The notes beneath the pieces are model-generated. The model worked only from the letters and a program-made list of their open reading frames with translations. It did not search any database and was not told the origin of the DNA. Source: Icerya purchasi (Eukaryota > Arthropoda > Insecta > Hemiptera > Monophlebidae). Taken from it: a stretch of 64,000 nt of DNA. The stretch covers positions 502,283,352 to 502,347,351 of the forward strand of contig CM077115.1 in the NCBI GenBank assembly GCA_039619475.1. The letters run 5' to 3'. This document shows positions 23,850 to 34,998 of the stretch, one piece after another (position 1 is the first letter of the stretch; each line of letters begins with the position of its first letter). Both the position numbers and the translations under genes were made by a program.

Positions 23850-25410
23850 ATTTTTTTTTTTAATAAGTTGCGGGTCTCACAAGGCATACTGTCCGTCTAT
23901 GGGTGCCCAACACTATTATCGTTTATTCATAAATATGATTACAAAACTTCTTAATACCTACTTATCCCCTTATATACAGTATACTTAACATACGATTACA
24001 TTTGGTGATCATTCATCTTATATCTATACATATGATCGATTTTCCACCATTTGCCTATATACCATTAAAAATTAACTTATTTTTCTTCATTTATGTTTTC
24101 AACCAGCCACTGCTTAATTATTAGTTTCCAAAGTCTCTTATCTTTGTGTTCATTAAATCTTCTGAAATTCGCACCGGCAATTTAATTAAAACTACCTCAT
24201 CCGTGTTGTCTATCTGGCTATTCATACCTTTTGGTCGGGTATAGTACACCTCCCTACGGTTCCTAGTTATTCTACCTCTTTTCGTCGACGATAATGGAGT
24301 AATTAGTCTTATACTCCTAAAATAACATCTTTGGGGACATTTCGTTTTTCTCTCTCCACCAGCTACTGTTACTGCTATTCTGATCTTTTTTGGGGATTAT
24401 TATCTTTAAGCATCTCTTTTGTTGATTATTAATTCTTTTGATTATTGTACTTTTTGCTTCCCCCCAATTTGTTATTCCATATAATATTTGTGACAAGACT
24501 ATAGCGTTTATAGTATGCACGAGTACGATCATAATTGATTGAGCTAACCCTATATAATGCAGGCATCGTTTGGTTCACTTTGTTAGATAAATTTATAATA
24601 TGCTTGTCCCAGGATAATGTTTTGTCGAAAGTTAGTCCAAGGTATTTAACCGCATACTTCGTTTGCAGCGAAGTAGAACTACAATTCAAGGTAGGAGTCA
24701 AACAGTTGTGTAAGCAACTATTACTATACATTATAATATAGGATTTGTGTATTCTATATCTGCTGGAAGTTCTTATATATAATACCTTTGATTTTTTTAT
24801 ATTAATCGTTAGTTGTTTGTCAAGTGTCCACCTATTTATGATATCAACATCCTCTTGCAACAGTTTTTCGGCCACCTGAATGTCATCGTGTTCAATTACG
24901 AGTGCTATGCCATCTGCACTGGTGTATACAGCCGAATGTTTAACATATTTGTGAAGAGAGTTGGTGTAAATCAGAAACAACAACGGAGCTAATATAGTTC
25001 CTTGCTCTACACCTCTTAAAGAAATTTCCTCACTACTTACGAGTTCTTCATCGATTTTCACAACTCTCGCTCTATTACATAACTTTCAAACCATTTATTT
25101 TGTTTGCCTATAATACCAATATCTTCCATATCCCGCAACGATTCACTGCATCAAATGCTTTACTGATGCCTATAAAATTTACGAGAAACTGTTTCCTAAT
25201 TATCAGTCCTTTACTAATTCTGCTTGTTAATGCTCTTAGCAAGGAGACTGTTGATTTTCCTTCTGTAAAACCGAATTGGTTACTATGTAGTATTTCATTT
25301 CCTTCCAGGTAATTTCTTAAGTGAGACGCAATAAATTGTTCCACAATTTTTCTTCACCATTTTTGTGTATAGGTCGGATTATACCAGTTTTAAGTCCTGG
25401 TACTATCCAT
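23850..25410 (-). pseudogene. CR1/Jockey-like LINE fragment, copy B
   Basis: Second copy of the family at 4,721-6,290. On the - strand, 25,108-25,344 holds the fingers and motif A (IGISKAFDAVN). The segment 24,429-25,061 holds a degenerate motif B (GVEQGTILAPLLFLIYTNSL), motif C decayed to SADGIALVI (the YADD position), the thumb KYLGLTFDKTLSWDKHI and the C-terminal LGGSKKYNNQK. The 3' end is oligo-A (T run at 23,850-23,866), preceded by the tail shared with copy A. It lacks the endonuclease. Confidence 0.8.
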
Positions 25411-25564
25411 TGGTAACACGATTAAATCTATGAGTAACAACATATATACACATTTTTTAAAGTATAAATTAAGTTTTTTTGTTGTAAAAAATTTTTTCAT
25501 TAAGCACTTGATTCTTTTGGGTGGGGCCTATTTCCCCCGACCGTGGATCCGCCATTGATTAATA

Positions 25565-25924
25565 TTGGATAGATATAATGTACTTTATCGAATTGGAAAA
25601 TGTAATTCCCTTATTAATCAGCTTAATGCATTAGTTATTTCCTTAAATCTTATATTTGAGGTAAGTAAATCGCAAATTATGATTGTATTGCATTATACAA
25701 TTAGGTTTAATCAACTTTTATATAATAATATCAACATTTACAATTGCACATTTATTTATTCCAGGTGTATAAAATATCTTGGTGTAATTATTGATAATAA
25801 ATTAAGTTATTCTCATCACATACAGTGTATTAATGATAATGTCAACAAATACTATTATATTTTTAAATCTTTAGGCGGAAAATTGTGGGGTATAACAGAA
25901 AAATCTAAACTAATGTTGTATGTT
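25565..25924 (+). pseudogene. R1-clade LINE RT thumb fragment (5' part)
   Basis: Reads IFEVSKSQIMIV, then IKYLGVIIDNKLSYSHHIQ, then ITEKSKLMLYV. It is the first half of an R1-like RT C-terminus whose continuation starts at 26,179. The two parts are separated by an inserted LINE tail. Confidence 0.7.
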
Positions 25925-26172
25925 TTTCCAGTGTTCATCTCCCTCCGTGGAGCGTTCTACCTTATATTCTTATTTGCTTAAGCTTGGACTTCCTACCCCT
26001 TATTGTGCTTCCTATATCCTGTCCTTTCCTTCCCCAATAATTATTCCTGCTATTTGTTCCTTTTTAGATAAAATTTCTGATCGGATAAAAGTATAACCGA
26101 CTTCTTTCCTTACCTTTTGTTTCTCGGTAAAAATCCTTAGTTGACAAGCCCAAAAAAAAAAGAAAAAAAAAA
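25925..26172 (+). mobile_element. LINE 3'-end insertion inside R1-clade RT
   Basis: About 248 bp matching the 3' end found at 13,560-13,812, ending in ccttagttgacaagccc and an A-rich run interrupted by G. It interrupts the R1-like RT between the thumb and C-terminal blocks. Exact target duplication not resolved. Confidence 0.6.
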
Positions 26173-26820
26173 GCTCTAGTGCAGTCGCTGTATTCGTATT
26201 GTTACGTATATTACCGTAAATTGAATAGAAAACTTGTATATTTGATAAATTCGAATTGTAGAAAATTTTTAATTGATTTAACGTCGTCTTATATCACTGT
26301 ACCCAACATTTCGATTCAGGTTATTGCTCATGTATTACCGATTGATTTATATATGTTAAACAAAGGTATTTGTTTTTTTACTAATAAAATATACCAGAAT
26401 GGTTACATTAATAAAGTAAAACTTATTGAAATTAACAACATTATTTATACAAAATACCAATTAAGATATGAGAAAGCTAATGCTAAAGTAATTACTAAAT
26501 TTTTCCCTACCCGCATTTTCGAGTTTATAAACTGTAACGTAAACTATTTCATGACGGAAATTCTAACTGGTCATGACTCAAATGCATATTATTTACATAA
26601 ATTAAAAATAATAGAGTCTAATATATGTCGCAATTGTAATAAACATGTTACTGAAAATGTTGATTATATAATTTATTCTTGTGATAAGTATTCAAATCTT
26701 AGAATTAAATACAATATTGCCACTTCTTTACAACTCAATCAATTAATTTGATCGAAACAATTTTCTTTTTCAACTTTGAAGAAATATTTAAAATTAAACA
26801 TTTAGGTATATAAATAATCT
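26173..26820 (+). pseudogene. R1-clade LINE RT C-terminus with Cys/His motif
   Basis: Open for 190 codons. It starts at the block normally preceding LTGHG, then reads NYFMTEILTGHDSNAYYLHKL and a C-x2-C...H...C segment, CRNCNKHVTENVDYIIYSC. This is the R1-clade C-terminal arrangement also seen, more decayed, at about 8,890 on the - strand. No RNase H follows, which fits the clade. Confidence 0.78.
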
Positions 26821-26829
26821 CACTGCCGG

Positions 26830-28297
26830 TAACCATAAGGTTTTTAGCAGGTTACTATACTTTTTTAAAAATATTATTTAGCTTTTTTCTTGTTAGAGAG
26901 TATTTTACTTACCTATATAACTCACTAATGACGTATAAAGAGATCAAGAACATAGCAGGCAACAGGAAGGAAAGCTACAACGACAATAGCAAGGCCCTTA
27001 AATACATGGATGCATGATATAACTCACTACAAATGTAATTGTACCTCTGTATTTATATAATAGTCTAAGAATTTATATTTGTTTTTTTATTTTGTAATGA
27101 TGCAATTTTTTTTTCAAATAAACTCTTTATATTAAAATATATATATATATTGTATATACATATATGTATATATTATATATATACATATACAGGATTTTGC
27201 ATGTTTATTGGAAACTAAATCCGAATTCAAGCATTAGTCATCGATAACGATACGAAAATTTTACGAAGATTACTTAATCGGCTTCTCTACCTATTTTCTT
27301 TCATTTTACGAGTAATTTTTGTGCGATGTCGGTTTGAATGGGGGAAAAATTATAAAACAATTTCAAATTTCAAATTCCTTAAATATGTGAAAATAAATTA
27401 CAAATTATTAAAACGAATCGTTTTTGTGACTAAAGAACAGGAACAAAAAATACTTCATGCGATTTCAAGTACGGTAACAATATCAGAATTTAAAAATTCT
27501 TAATAATAAAGGAAAATGTATATGCAGAGAACGAATCGATTTTTCATAACGACGGACTGGAACAGCTGCAGCACGTTTTCCGGATCGATTTTCTACCATG
27601 TAGAACTGTGATTCGGTATATTTATATATATAAAATAGAGAGCCTCTTCTAATTACCGGTATCTTAAAGTTACGGAATTCATACAAACTATTCAGCACAT
27701 ACATATAATTAGGCAGTCGTCACGCGCTAGTCGCGCGTACACTTAAAGATAATCATACAACCTTTAACTTAATGGAAACCAATCATCTAATCGTAATACC
27801 AAAATTTCTACATTTAAGTATCATCACCACACATAAGCCAACAATAATAAGAATATAAATGATATCTGAGAGACTGAAATTCAATGAAATATTCTCGAGA
27901 ATCAATTTACAATTCGATTATCATTGCAAAATGGCACCTAAAGCTTAAAATTCGCATCAATATTTTTATATATACGCATTTCGTACTGATCTACCTCTAA
28001 TAGGGAAAAATCGTCTCAGATTTGACGTGTTTGCTTCTGATTTCGAAGACGAAAACGATTCCAAGTAAAGTTTTGTCAGATTACTTAGGAGACGGTGATG
28101 AACGACTTTTTAGAAAAATTTTACTCGCAGCAAAAATGACCTGGTACACATACAAAGATACACCTAGATTCAAATAAATTCTCTGTAGAATACACATTTT
28201 ACATTACAGAAAAAAAAAACATATAAATCCTTTATAAACTGCAGTGTATGAACAGTTTGTTTCTGTCTCATTTTATTAGCAACAATGTCGGGGACTA
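26830..28297. other. AT-rich gap with AT microsatellite
   Basis: Contains a TA-rich, locally palindromic microsatellite at 27,127-27,195. The rest shows short open frames without motifs. A non-autonomous element may be present but no ends were found. Confidence 0.3.
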
Positions 28298-28319
28298 TAG
28301 AGAGAGAGAGAGAGAGAGA
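28298..28319 (+). repeat. (GA)n microsatellite
   Basis: Eleven AG/GA dinucleotides. Confidence 0.9.
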
Positions 28320-28371
28320 TATTGTATATAATTCCATCAACCGTTTTTTAGAATTAACACTTTAAGCCCCA

Positions 28372-28570
28372 TGTCACCATATATGGAGACAGCGTCTGTT
28401 ACTAAAATCGCCTAATGATTTTGTTACAAAAGTAGCAAAAATGACAATTTGTAACATTTTTGTCAGAGCTTATACACGATATATTAATCACTATGGAAAT
28501 TATATTTTTGTTTATTAGACGTCCGTTCTCTTAAAAAATTACTTAAATTGTGTCTCCATATATGGAGACA
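28372..28570. repeat. Left subterminal palindromes of the piggyBac element
   Basis: Copies at 28,372-28,391 (one mismatch) and 28,551-28,570 (perfect 20-bp palindrome). Confidence 0.8.
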
Positions 28571-28769
28571 CATGCCCGTTAAATCCCAAATGAAAATGAT
28601 TATGAAGATAGCATGAAAAGTAAACAATAACTAGTTAATATATTTAACGCATATTTTTTTATGTAATCATTATTTACAGATATTTACAATATAATTAACA
28701 ATAAAAATTAACGATATCTATTTGAATTATTTATGAACCGTATTGAAACATGGCAAACACATCGCGGGT

Positions 28770-28955
28770 TTATTTTATGCATTCTTGGCATCTCGTAAAT
28801 ACTTTTTTTGCTAACTTGTTAGCTTCATCCCTCGTTTTATCATTACCTCTATCATTTTTATAACAAACGGTACAGTTTGAACGTTTACCTTTTTCCAGTT
28901 TGTGTTTAACTTTACATGGTTTTTCAATATCTGTTACATGGTCCAGGATATAGGA
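28770..28955 (-). pseudogene. piggyBac transposase C-terminal Cys-rich domain
   Basis: Reads HKLEKGKRSNCTVCYKN, then TRDEANKLAKKVFTRCQECIK and a stop at 28,770. The CxxC...CxxC layout at the extreme C-terminus matches the zinc-binding domain of piggyBac transposases. The catalytic core is deleted. Confidence 0.75.
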
Positions 28956-29446
28956 GGCACGTTAAGGTTCCCACACGTGTAAAATCGGTTAGAATAAACT
29001 TGCGGGAGTGGGTGTAGTCTCATTTTGCAGTACCTATAGCACTTAAGTTTAAAACTAGTCCAAACCGCAATACTGTACGTTTTTTCGTTTTCGAGTTACG
29101 TGAATTAATCGTGAGTGAAATTGTGAATGTTGCCACGGACTATAAGGCGCGCTCAGTTATTTTCGTTTTTTAAACCACAAAAACATTGCACCATTTTTTA
29201 TATACAATTGATGCATTCACAACAGCAGTATATAGGGGGAAAATGAAAAATGTGATTTAAAGAATATATGCACCACAATAAAGGAAGGCACTACAACAGG
29301 ATAAAAGAAGAACAGTACACAAACGTTTTACGCAACACAATAATAAAACCCTTGTTTATGATACATCAGTTCCAGGAACACGTGACCTGCTACAAACGAA
29401 AATTGTTTACTACTTCATCTACTGATAACGTATTTTACTAGCTGTC

Positions 29447-29557
29447 TTATGTCAACCATATATGAGGACAAATGATTTTGCTTTACTTATGACCGTCTCC
29501 ACATATGGAGACACTATACTACCCAATCAACCCTGGCTGTCTCCATATATGGAGACA
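29447..29557. repeat. Right subterminal palindromes of the piggyBac element
   Basis: Copies at about 29,451-29,470 (degenerate), 29,494-29,513 (near perfect) and 29,538-29,557 (perfect). Presumed protein-binding sites. Confidence 0.8.
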
Positions 29558-29609
29558 TTGCCACTTTTGTAAAGTTTCTTAAAAATGGCTTGGGGTTTAA
29601 AGTGTTAAA

Positions 29610-30357
29610 TGACACATGTTTAATTTTCAGAGTCAAAATGGGTATGAATATAGGGTATCGATTGTATATTAATATGCCTTTTGATTTACCTTATCTTTCA
29701 CTTATGTTTGCAGATATAACGTACCGAAAAACAGTATTACAAAAAAAAAAAAAAAACGTAATTCAAATAATCATACTAAAATTAATTAAACTATTACTAG
29801 TGAAGTAAGTAAAGGCGTGAAATAAAGCATAAATTTTATTAGATTCTATTAGGAAGAAAATATTAAAATATTTATTTTTTACCGAACGGTACTTTCATTA
29901 TATTTAACAATAAATTATGTTGTAACGTAGAATGGGGGAAAAAAAGACATGAGGGTTTACCGCAAGAAAAGTATAAGAAGCGAACTTAACAAAACAATTA
30001 TAAGTAAATATTGAACTTCCAAAATTGTATTATAAGATGAAATATACATTGAAATGAATATGTTCAATTTTTTAGTACGTAATACGATTAATCTTAAATG
30101 GTTTACAAATAATGGAGCTCGGTTAAAAATAGCTATATATTTATTACGAATAATTATTTCAAAATTTGAAAAAACATCACAAGTGTATTTATTTAAAAAA
30201 AATAAAAATAACGTCTCCGAAAAAATTAAAAATGTAAAATATATCTGTCTGGTATAATTTAAAAAAAAACAAACAAAATATAATACATATATGCAAAAAG
30301 AAAAAAATAATTTACACATTTTTGTATTATGCTTTTTGTTTTTAACCAATTAATCTT
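29610..30357. other. AT-rich gap
   Basis: Open frames on both strands are Lys/Asn/Phe-rich translations of AT-rich DNA. No motif was recognised. Confidence 0.3.
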
Positions 30358-30773
30358 TTTAAAGCTATTATTACTTTCAACTAATACGAAACATTCATTA
30401 CTTTTTGGCACTACTTTTTTCTTCATCCGTTTTTTAAAGTATTGTCTCACAACGTTTTTTTTTTTTACATTCCGGTCCATTTTATGGTTGTTGCTTTTTT
30501 TAATCGATTTAATTATCTTTTCATTACTAATATTAATGTTGATACTTGAATTTTCAAAATAGGAGGCAACCCAATGGAATGTGATGCGCAATATAAAGTC
30601 TACCGGAAGATTTCATAGCCTTTAATCGAGTAAAAAAAGCAACAACCATAAAATGGACCGAAATGTAAAAAAGAAAAAAAAACCTTACAATACTTTAAAA
30701 AACAGACGAAGATTAAAGTAGTGCCAAAAAAGGATGAATGTTTAGCATTAGTTAAAAGTAATAATAGCTTTAC
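30358..30773. repeat. Inverted duplication, arms of about 140 bp
   Basis: 30,358-30,504 and 30,634-30,773 are inverted copies (aaagctattattacttt against aaaagtaataatagcttt at the outer ends). They differ by substitutions and homopolymer changes around a roughly 130-bp spacer. Both copies encode, when read outwards from the spacer, the same short Lys-rich peptide ending near ESNNSF/KSNNSF. Origin unknown. Confidence 0.7.
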
Positions 30774-31530
30774 GCATCTGCCTGCACGTGGTACCTCTGC
30801 TACACCTGGTTACTTGATGGAAGTCTATGGTGGAAATCCCGGAGCGAAACCGGGTTGGCAAACAAAAAGATGTAAGGGAGGTTTGTCAAGTATAAAGCAA
30901 GTATTTTGATTTCACAGACTGGATAGGAATAGAGACAGGTTATACCTCTATCCTATGGACGGCACTGTTGGTACTAAGACAATGCTAGTGGGTGTAAAAG
31001 GGAAATTAAAGTGCAAGAGCGTTGGTTCCCAGTGGAACGGCTAGCTATTCGGCGTCTGTTCCCCATGTTAGGAGTGGTTTTAAAATGAGAAGGGACTCTG
31101 AACCAAAACGATTAATGAAGGTAAATGTAGGTCCATAGCGTTATATGGCGCAGAAACTTGGACCAGAAACAAGCGAAATGTAGATAAACTGCAAGCTTTT
31201 AAAATGTGGTGCCGGCGAAGGATGGAAAAAATAAGTTGGATGGACAAAGTAAAAAATCAAGATATATTAAATAGAATATCTGAAAAGAAGTCGTTACTTG
31301 ACTGGGTACGTAAGACACGGCTAAACTGTATGGGTCATGTCTTACGGCATGACGGATTACTTCGAGTTGTACTGGAAGGCAAAATACCTGATAGATGAGG
31401 ACGCGGAAGGCCACGAAATTCGTTTGTCGTGACGTTACTAAAAGATACACGGATTTACAGAGGGCTGTGGAAAGCCGGGAATACTGGAGAAGGATCATCA
31501 TGGACAGAAACCAGTTTTAAGACTGAACCA
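30774..31530 (+). pseudogene. RTE-like LINE C-terminal fragment
   Basis: The segment 31,135-31,530 reads ALYGAETWTRNKRNVDKLQA, then FKMWCRRRMEKISWMDKV and LNCMGHVLRHDGLLR, and after a stop GRGRPRNSF. This is the C-terminal region that follows the RT in RTE-like insect LINEs. A frame change and a stop kill it. The upstream part (30,774-31,130) is non-coding or unrecognised. Confidence 0.72.
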
Positions 31531-31619
31531 TGCAGATAGATTCTAAACCATGCAGAAGGCAAGAAAAAAACATCGCATTATTTTTCTCAAGTTAAAAACA
31601 TGATAACTACAAATACAGT

Positions 31620-31998
31620 TATTAGTACCGGCAACTTCGCAGTAGCAGCGAATGTTTTTCTGAGGCTGTACAAGTTGCATGGCTTCTTCGGTCGTTATCA
31701 AGCGAACGTGGAATGTTCGTACTATGCTGCAAGCGGGAAAACTTAAATTTATTAAAAGAGAAATACAGAAAAATAAGCCGGATATTATTGGACAAGCGTA
31801 AACACGTTTGAAGGATGGAGGCTAATTTAACAGGAGAATACAAAATAATACATAGTAGCAGTTTAAAAAGTCAAGGTGGTGTGGCAACGATACTAAACAA
31901 ATCATTGGCGCAAGCATTGTTAGGTGTTAAAACAATAGAAAGTAGATTTAATATGATTATAATCCGTGCTATTCTGTTACAGTTGAAGAATATAAAAT
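31620..31998 (+). pseudogene. RTE-like LINE endonuclease fragment
   Basis: Frames contain KSQGGVATILNKSLAQALLG followed by ESRFNMIIIRA, the middle of an apurinic-type endonuclease. Catalytic His and Asp blocks are not preserved here. Confidence 0.55.
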
Positions 31999-32075
31999 AA
32001 AACCACACACTAACGAACATAATGATATATTATAATTTAAAAATATGTCATTAGGTTTGTTAGTGTGTGGTTTTT
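31999..32075. repeat. 77-bp hairpin repeat
   Basis: Arms 31,999-32,024 and 32,049-32,075 are inverted copies of about 26 bp with two mismatches around an AT-rich 24-base loop. It may be a tiny foldback/MITE or a structured RNA. It falls in the RTE-like endonuclease fragment. Confidence 0.7.
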
Positions 32076-32199
32076 CATTTTACATTAAGAAACAGATTTA
32101 TTTTAGCAGGATTTTTTCCGCATCCGGTGTATCGGGTAATTAAACAAGTCTATATTCAAACATCCAGTAGTGGTGGGATTTAAAGTGCTGAAAACTTGA

Positions 32200-32560
32200 A
32201 AAATTAGAAATTCAAGGAAGATCTGCCGTGATATATAAAAAAGTAAAAATCATAACTAGAAAACAGAACGGAATTAAAACAGCGACATTAATAGGCAAGA
32301 ACGATAAGGAAATTATTAACCCGTTAGAGAAAAAGTTAACTTAGCAAGATTATGTTGGAAACTTGTTTAAAGATGAACCAATAAAATGGACACCTCCAGT
32401 GACATGTACTCAGTTCGATGAGCAATTAGATAATAGTATAATGAGAGATGAATTTGACATAGGCATCGGGTATACTGATAACATTTCGGTGGAACTAATA
32501 AAAATGGGCGGAGAAAGAATTCATGACAGGTTTTTCGAACTAGTTTCAAATATATATATA
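32200..32560 (+). pseudogene. RTE-like LINE fragment before the RT
   Basis: The open part 32,363-32,560 reads EFDIGIGYTDNISVELIKMGG, then RIHDRFFELVSNI. This resembles the linker that precedes RT fingers in RTE-like LINEs (KAPGxDxIxAELIKxGG). It ends in a short TA run, where an RNase H-bearing LINE tail begins. Confidence 0.55.
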
Positions 32561-32566
32561 TATATA

Positions 32567-33420
32567 TTTGTTCAATCTTTTATGCTGAATCTTCTGCTAT
32601 TCTGCGTGTCCTTCTTTTTATGAAAACTTCACCGGCTTCTCGCAATCTCCTTATCTTGTCGGATGCTCAAAGCGTGTTGCAGACTATCACATCTCTTCTC
32701 CCTTCTCACTCAACCGACTGCATCATTCTCCTTATTCGTTCCTTAATTCACGATCTTTTCCTTTCCCACTTTATCCAAACCGATTTCCTTTGGATTCCTG
32801 GCCATTCCGGAATCGAGAGAAATGAGTTAATTGACACTCATTCGCTCGATTATCTTTCTCTTCTGGTAGGTTTCTTCCTGCCTTCTCAGCTTCTAATATT
32901 ACCCTTCTGTCTGCAGCTGCTCATTCCATATTATGGTTTAACTCCCTACGTGTCTCCTCATTCTCCAACCCGAACTCCAACTTTCCCTTCCACGCTTTCC
33001 ATGGTTTATTAACTTTCCTTCTATGCGCCGTTCCAATTTCTCTGCGATTTGCCGCTTGCATTTTGGGCATAGTTTGCTCCCTTCCTCGTTGTTCCGTCAT
33101 TCTCTCGTGCCTTCTCCTTATTGTCCATTGCACCCTTCCGGCGATCAATGTATTTCTGATCCCGATCATATAATGTTTTCGGTTGTTCGTAATTATCAAC
33201 TGAACAAGCTTCTTTTTATTCCTTCCTCTTACAAACCGGTATTCCGGCTCCATACTGTGCTTCATTCATTCTCTCCCTCCTTCTCCTTCGGTTATTCTAG
33301 CTCTTGATTCCTTTTTGTCGACTATCTCTGATCGTGTAAAGATCTGATTCTCTCTTTCCTCTTTGTTCCGCTGTTCTTGGGCCAATGTCCATGTTGACGG
33401 ACCCATTAAAAAAAAAAAAA
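32567..33420 (+). pseudogene. RNase H-bearing LINE, truncated 3' part and tail
   Basis: Starts inside RNase H: LILSDAQSVLQTITS, then TDFLWIPGHSGIERNELIDTH. The first acidic block is missing, so the copy is 5'-truncated. Frameshifted SAICRLHFGHSLLPSSLFRHS (about 33,040) matches the same block at 985-2,650 (AICRLRSGHSRLPASLYRFS), so these two copies are close relatives. The 3' end is ccaatgtccatgttgacg plus oligo-A at 33,408-33,420. Confidence 0.78.
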
Positions 33421-34319
33421 ATATATCGAGAATTTTCGTGGCCAAAGGAACATTGTAGTTCGGTTTTTAGTCTTGCTTTCCGTTGCTCGTCTGCTTCAGA
33501 TGAACGGACTTTCCAGTCTTGCTTCCTGTTACAAACAGTTTTGCCCATGTATTAATACCCGTTTAAATGTGCACTCGGAAATTAATAAAAAAATTCTGGA
33601 ATTACATTTATGTAAAGATTCCTTCTCTCTTTGGGAAACATGTTTATCCAACAAAAATTAGTCTTCACGTTTCACGTTTAGCTAAAGATTATCGATCTTT
33701 CTGTCGTGATCTAACAAAAAGTTTCGTTCAACTGAACAGCACACACAGCCATAATTTTCTAGGGGCCGAATTATTCATACAAACTACACATTTAAGAGAA
33801 CATCTTCTTCACTCATATCTTCCGACCTCTCCGTCTCGTGCAATTTATTAAAATTAATTTGATACCATATCATTAATGAACGGTAGTTGAGTAAGAATTT
33901 CAAATTTTAGTATAAATAATATTCCCGGTAGAGCGAATATTAAAAAATTCTGTTGCAGGATTTTTCATTTCTTTGTAAAAACTAATAAAAAACACTACTG
34001 TTTTCTTTAAATCTCCGCGCTGGGTACAGCAGGTAGGCTGGGAGCGCAACTGGTATGTTTAGATTCTGTTAAGGAGGTTTAGTGATTTCGTTAACACCAA
34101 AAAGAGGAATAACAGAACGCGATATATTTACTTACGCTAGAAATTAATAAAGTGTTATCTAAAGTTTATCATTTGCCATAGTTATCATTTTATTTAAATT
34201 TTTACGTTTAATTTATATTTATTATGGTAATCATTTTATTTAAAATTTTATAAAAATAAATGTTCGTATTCCTGTATCGCTGGTTGCATCATTCATATTT
34301 CAGTCATACGTTAAAACCT
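33421..34319. other. Gap with unassigned open frames
   Basis: The + strand frames 33,473-33,661 and 33,567-33,851 have no motif I recognise. Confidence 0.25.
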
Positions 34320-34484
34320 TCGTTGGGACAACACGAATATAACCTGAAAATTTTAGCGTGATCCGTCCAGCGGCACAGGAATGCATACGGACAAACAATT
34401 ATACAAACAAACGAACATTCATTTGTTCACACAACGGGCATACTAGCCCAGTGGGACCCACGAACTTATTTTAAAATTAAAAAA

Positions 34485-34520
<36 letters not shown>
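34320..34520 (+). repeat. Dispersed repeat end with oligo-A and TA run
   Basis: Contains gcgtgatccgtccagcgg and gcatacggacaaacaa, words typical of widespread insect non-coding repeats, followed by an A run (34,479-34,501) and a short (TA)n. Confidence 0.4.
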
Positions 34521-34967
34521 TTATAATACCTTTTATTTCTTTTATATCTTTAACTAGGGTTTATTTATTTTATTTAATTTTATAACACAAAAGCAGTAGC
34601 AGTTTACAAATATCACGCTTGTTTTTTAATTATACCGAGCGAACATCTAACCTCTAGAATAGATTATGAGACTGTAGATCACGATATATAATTGTAAACA
34701 TCTCTTACAAACTATATGTCAATTTTGTTATAAGTTTTTTTTCTGTTTTTTTTTTTTTTTTTTTTTATTAAAAGTTTTAACAGAACATGTACAGCAGTTT
34801 TATTTGAAAAGTTTCAAAGTAACAAAATTGATATACTACTTTTTAATTCTTGATTCTTACTAAGAATACTAGTAATCATTGATGAACGAGTATTATCATG
34901 AGTTTGGAAGTATACGAATTTTTACAGTTCAATTTTAAGTACATATAATCGTACTTTTATGTACTAT

Positions 34968-34998
<31 letters not shown>

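Larger units (their letters stand above)
28358..29604. mobile_element. Short piggyBac derivative
   Basis: A 1,247-bp element between TTAA duplications (28,354-28,357 and 29,605-29,608). Its ends are inverted: cactttaagccccat at the left and the complement of ggcttggggtttaaagtg at the right. A transposase C-terminus survives inside (28,770-28,955, - strand), so it is an internally deleted copy of an autonomous element. Near both ends sit palindromes of the form tgtctccatatatggagaca. Confidence 0.85.

Noticed and set aside
29957..30591. Overlapping hydrophobic and Lys-rich frames on both strands
   Set aside because: Composition-driven; part falls in an inverted duplication, and no domain is recognisable.
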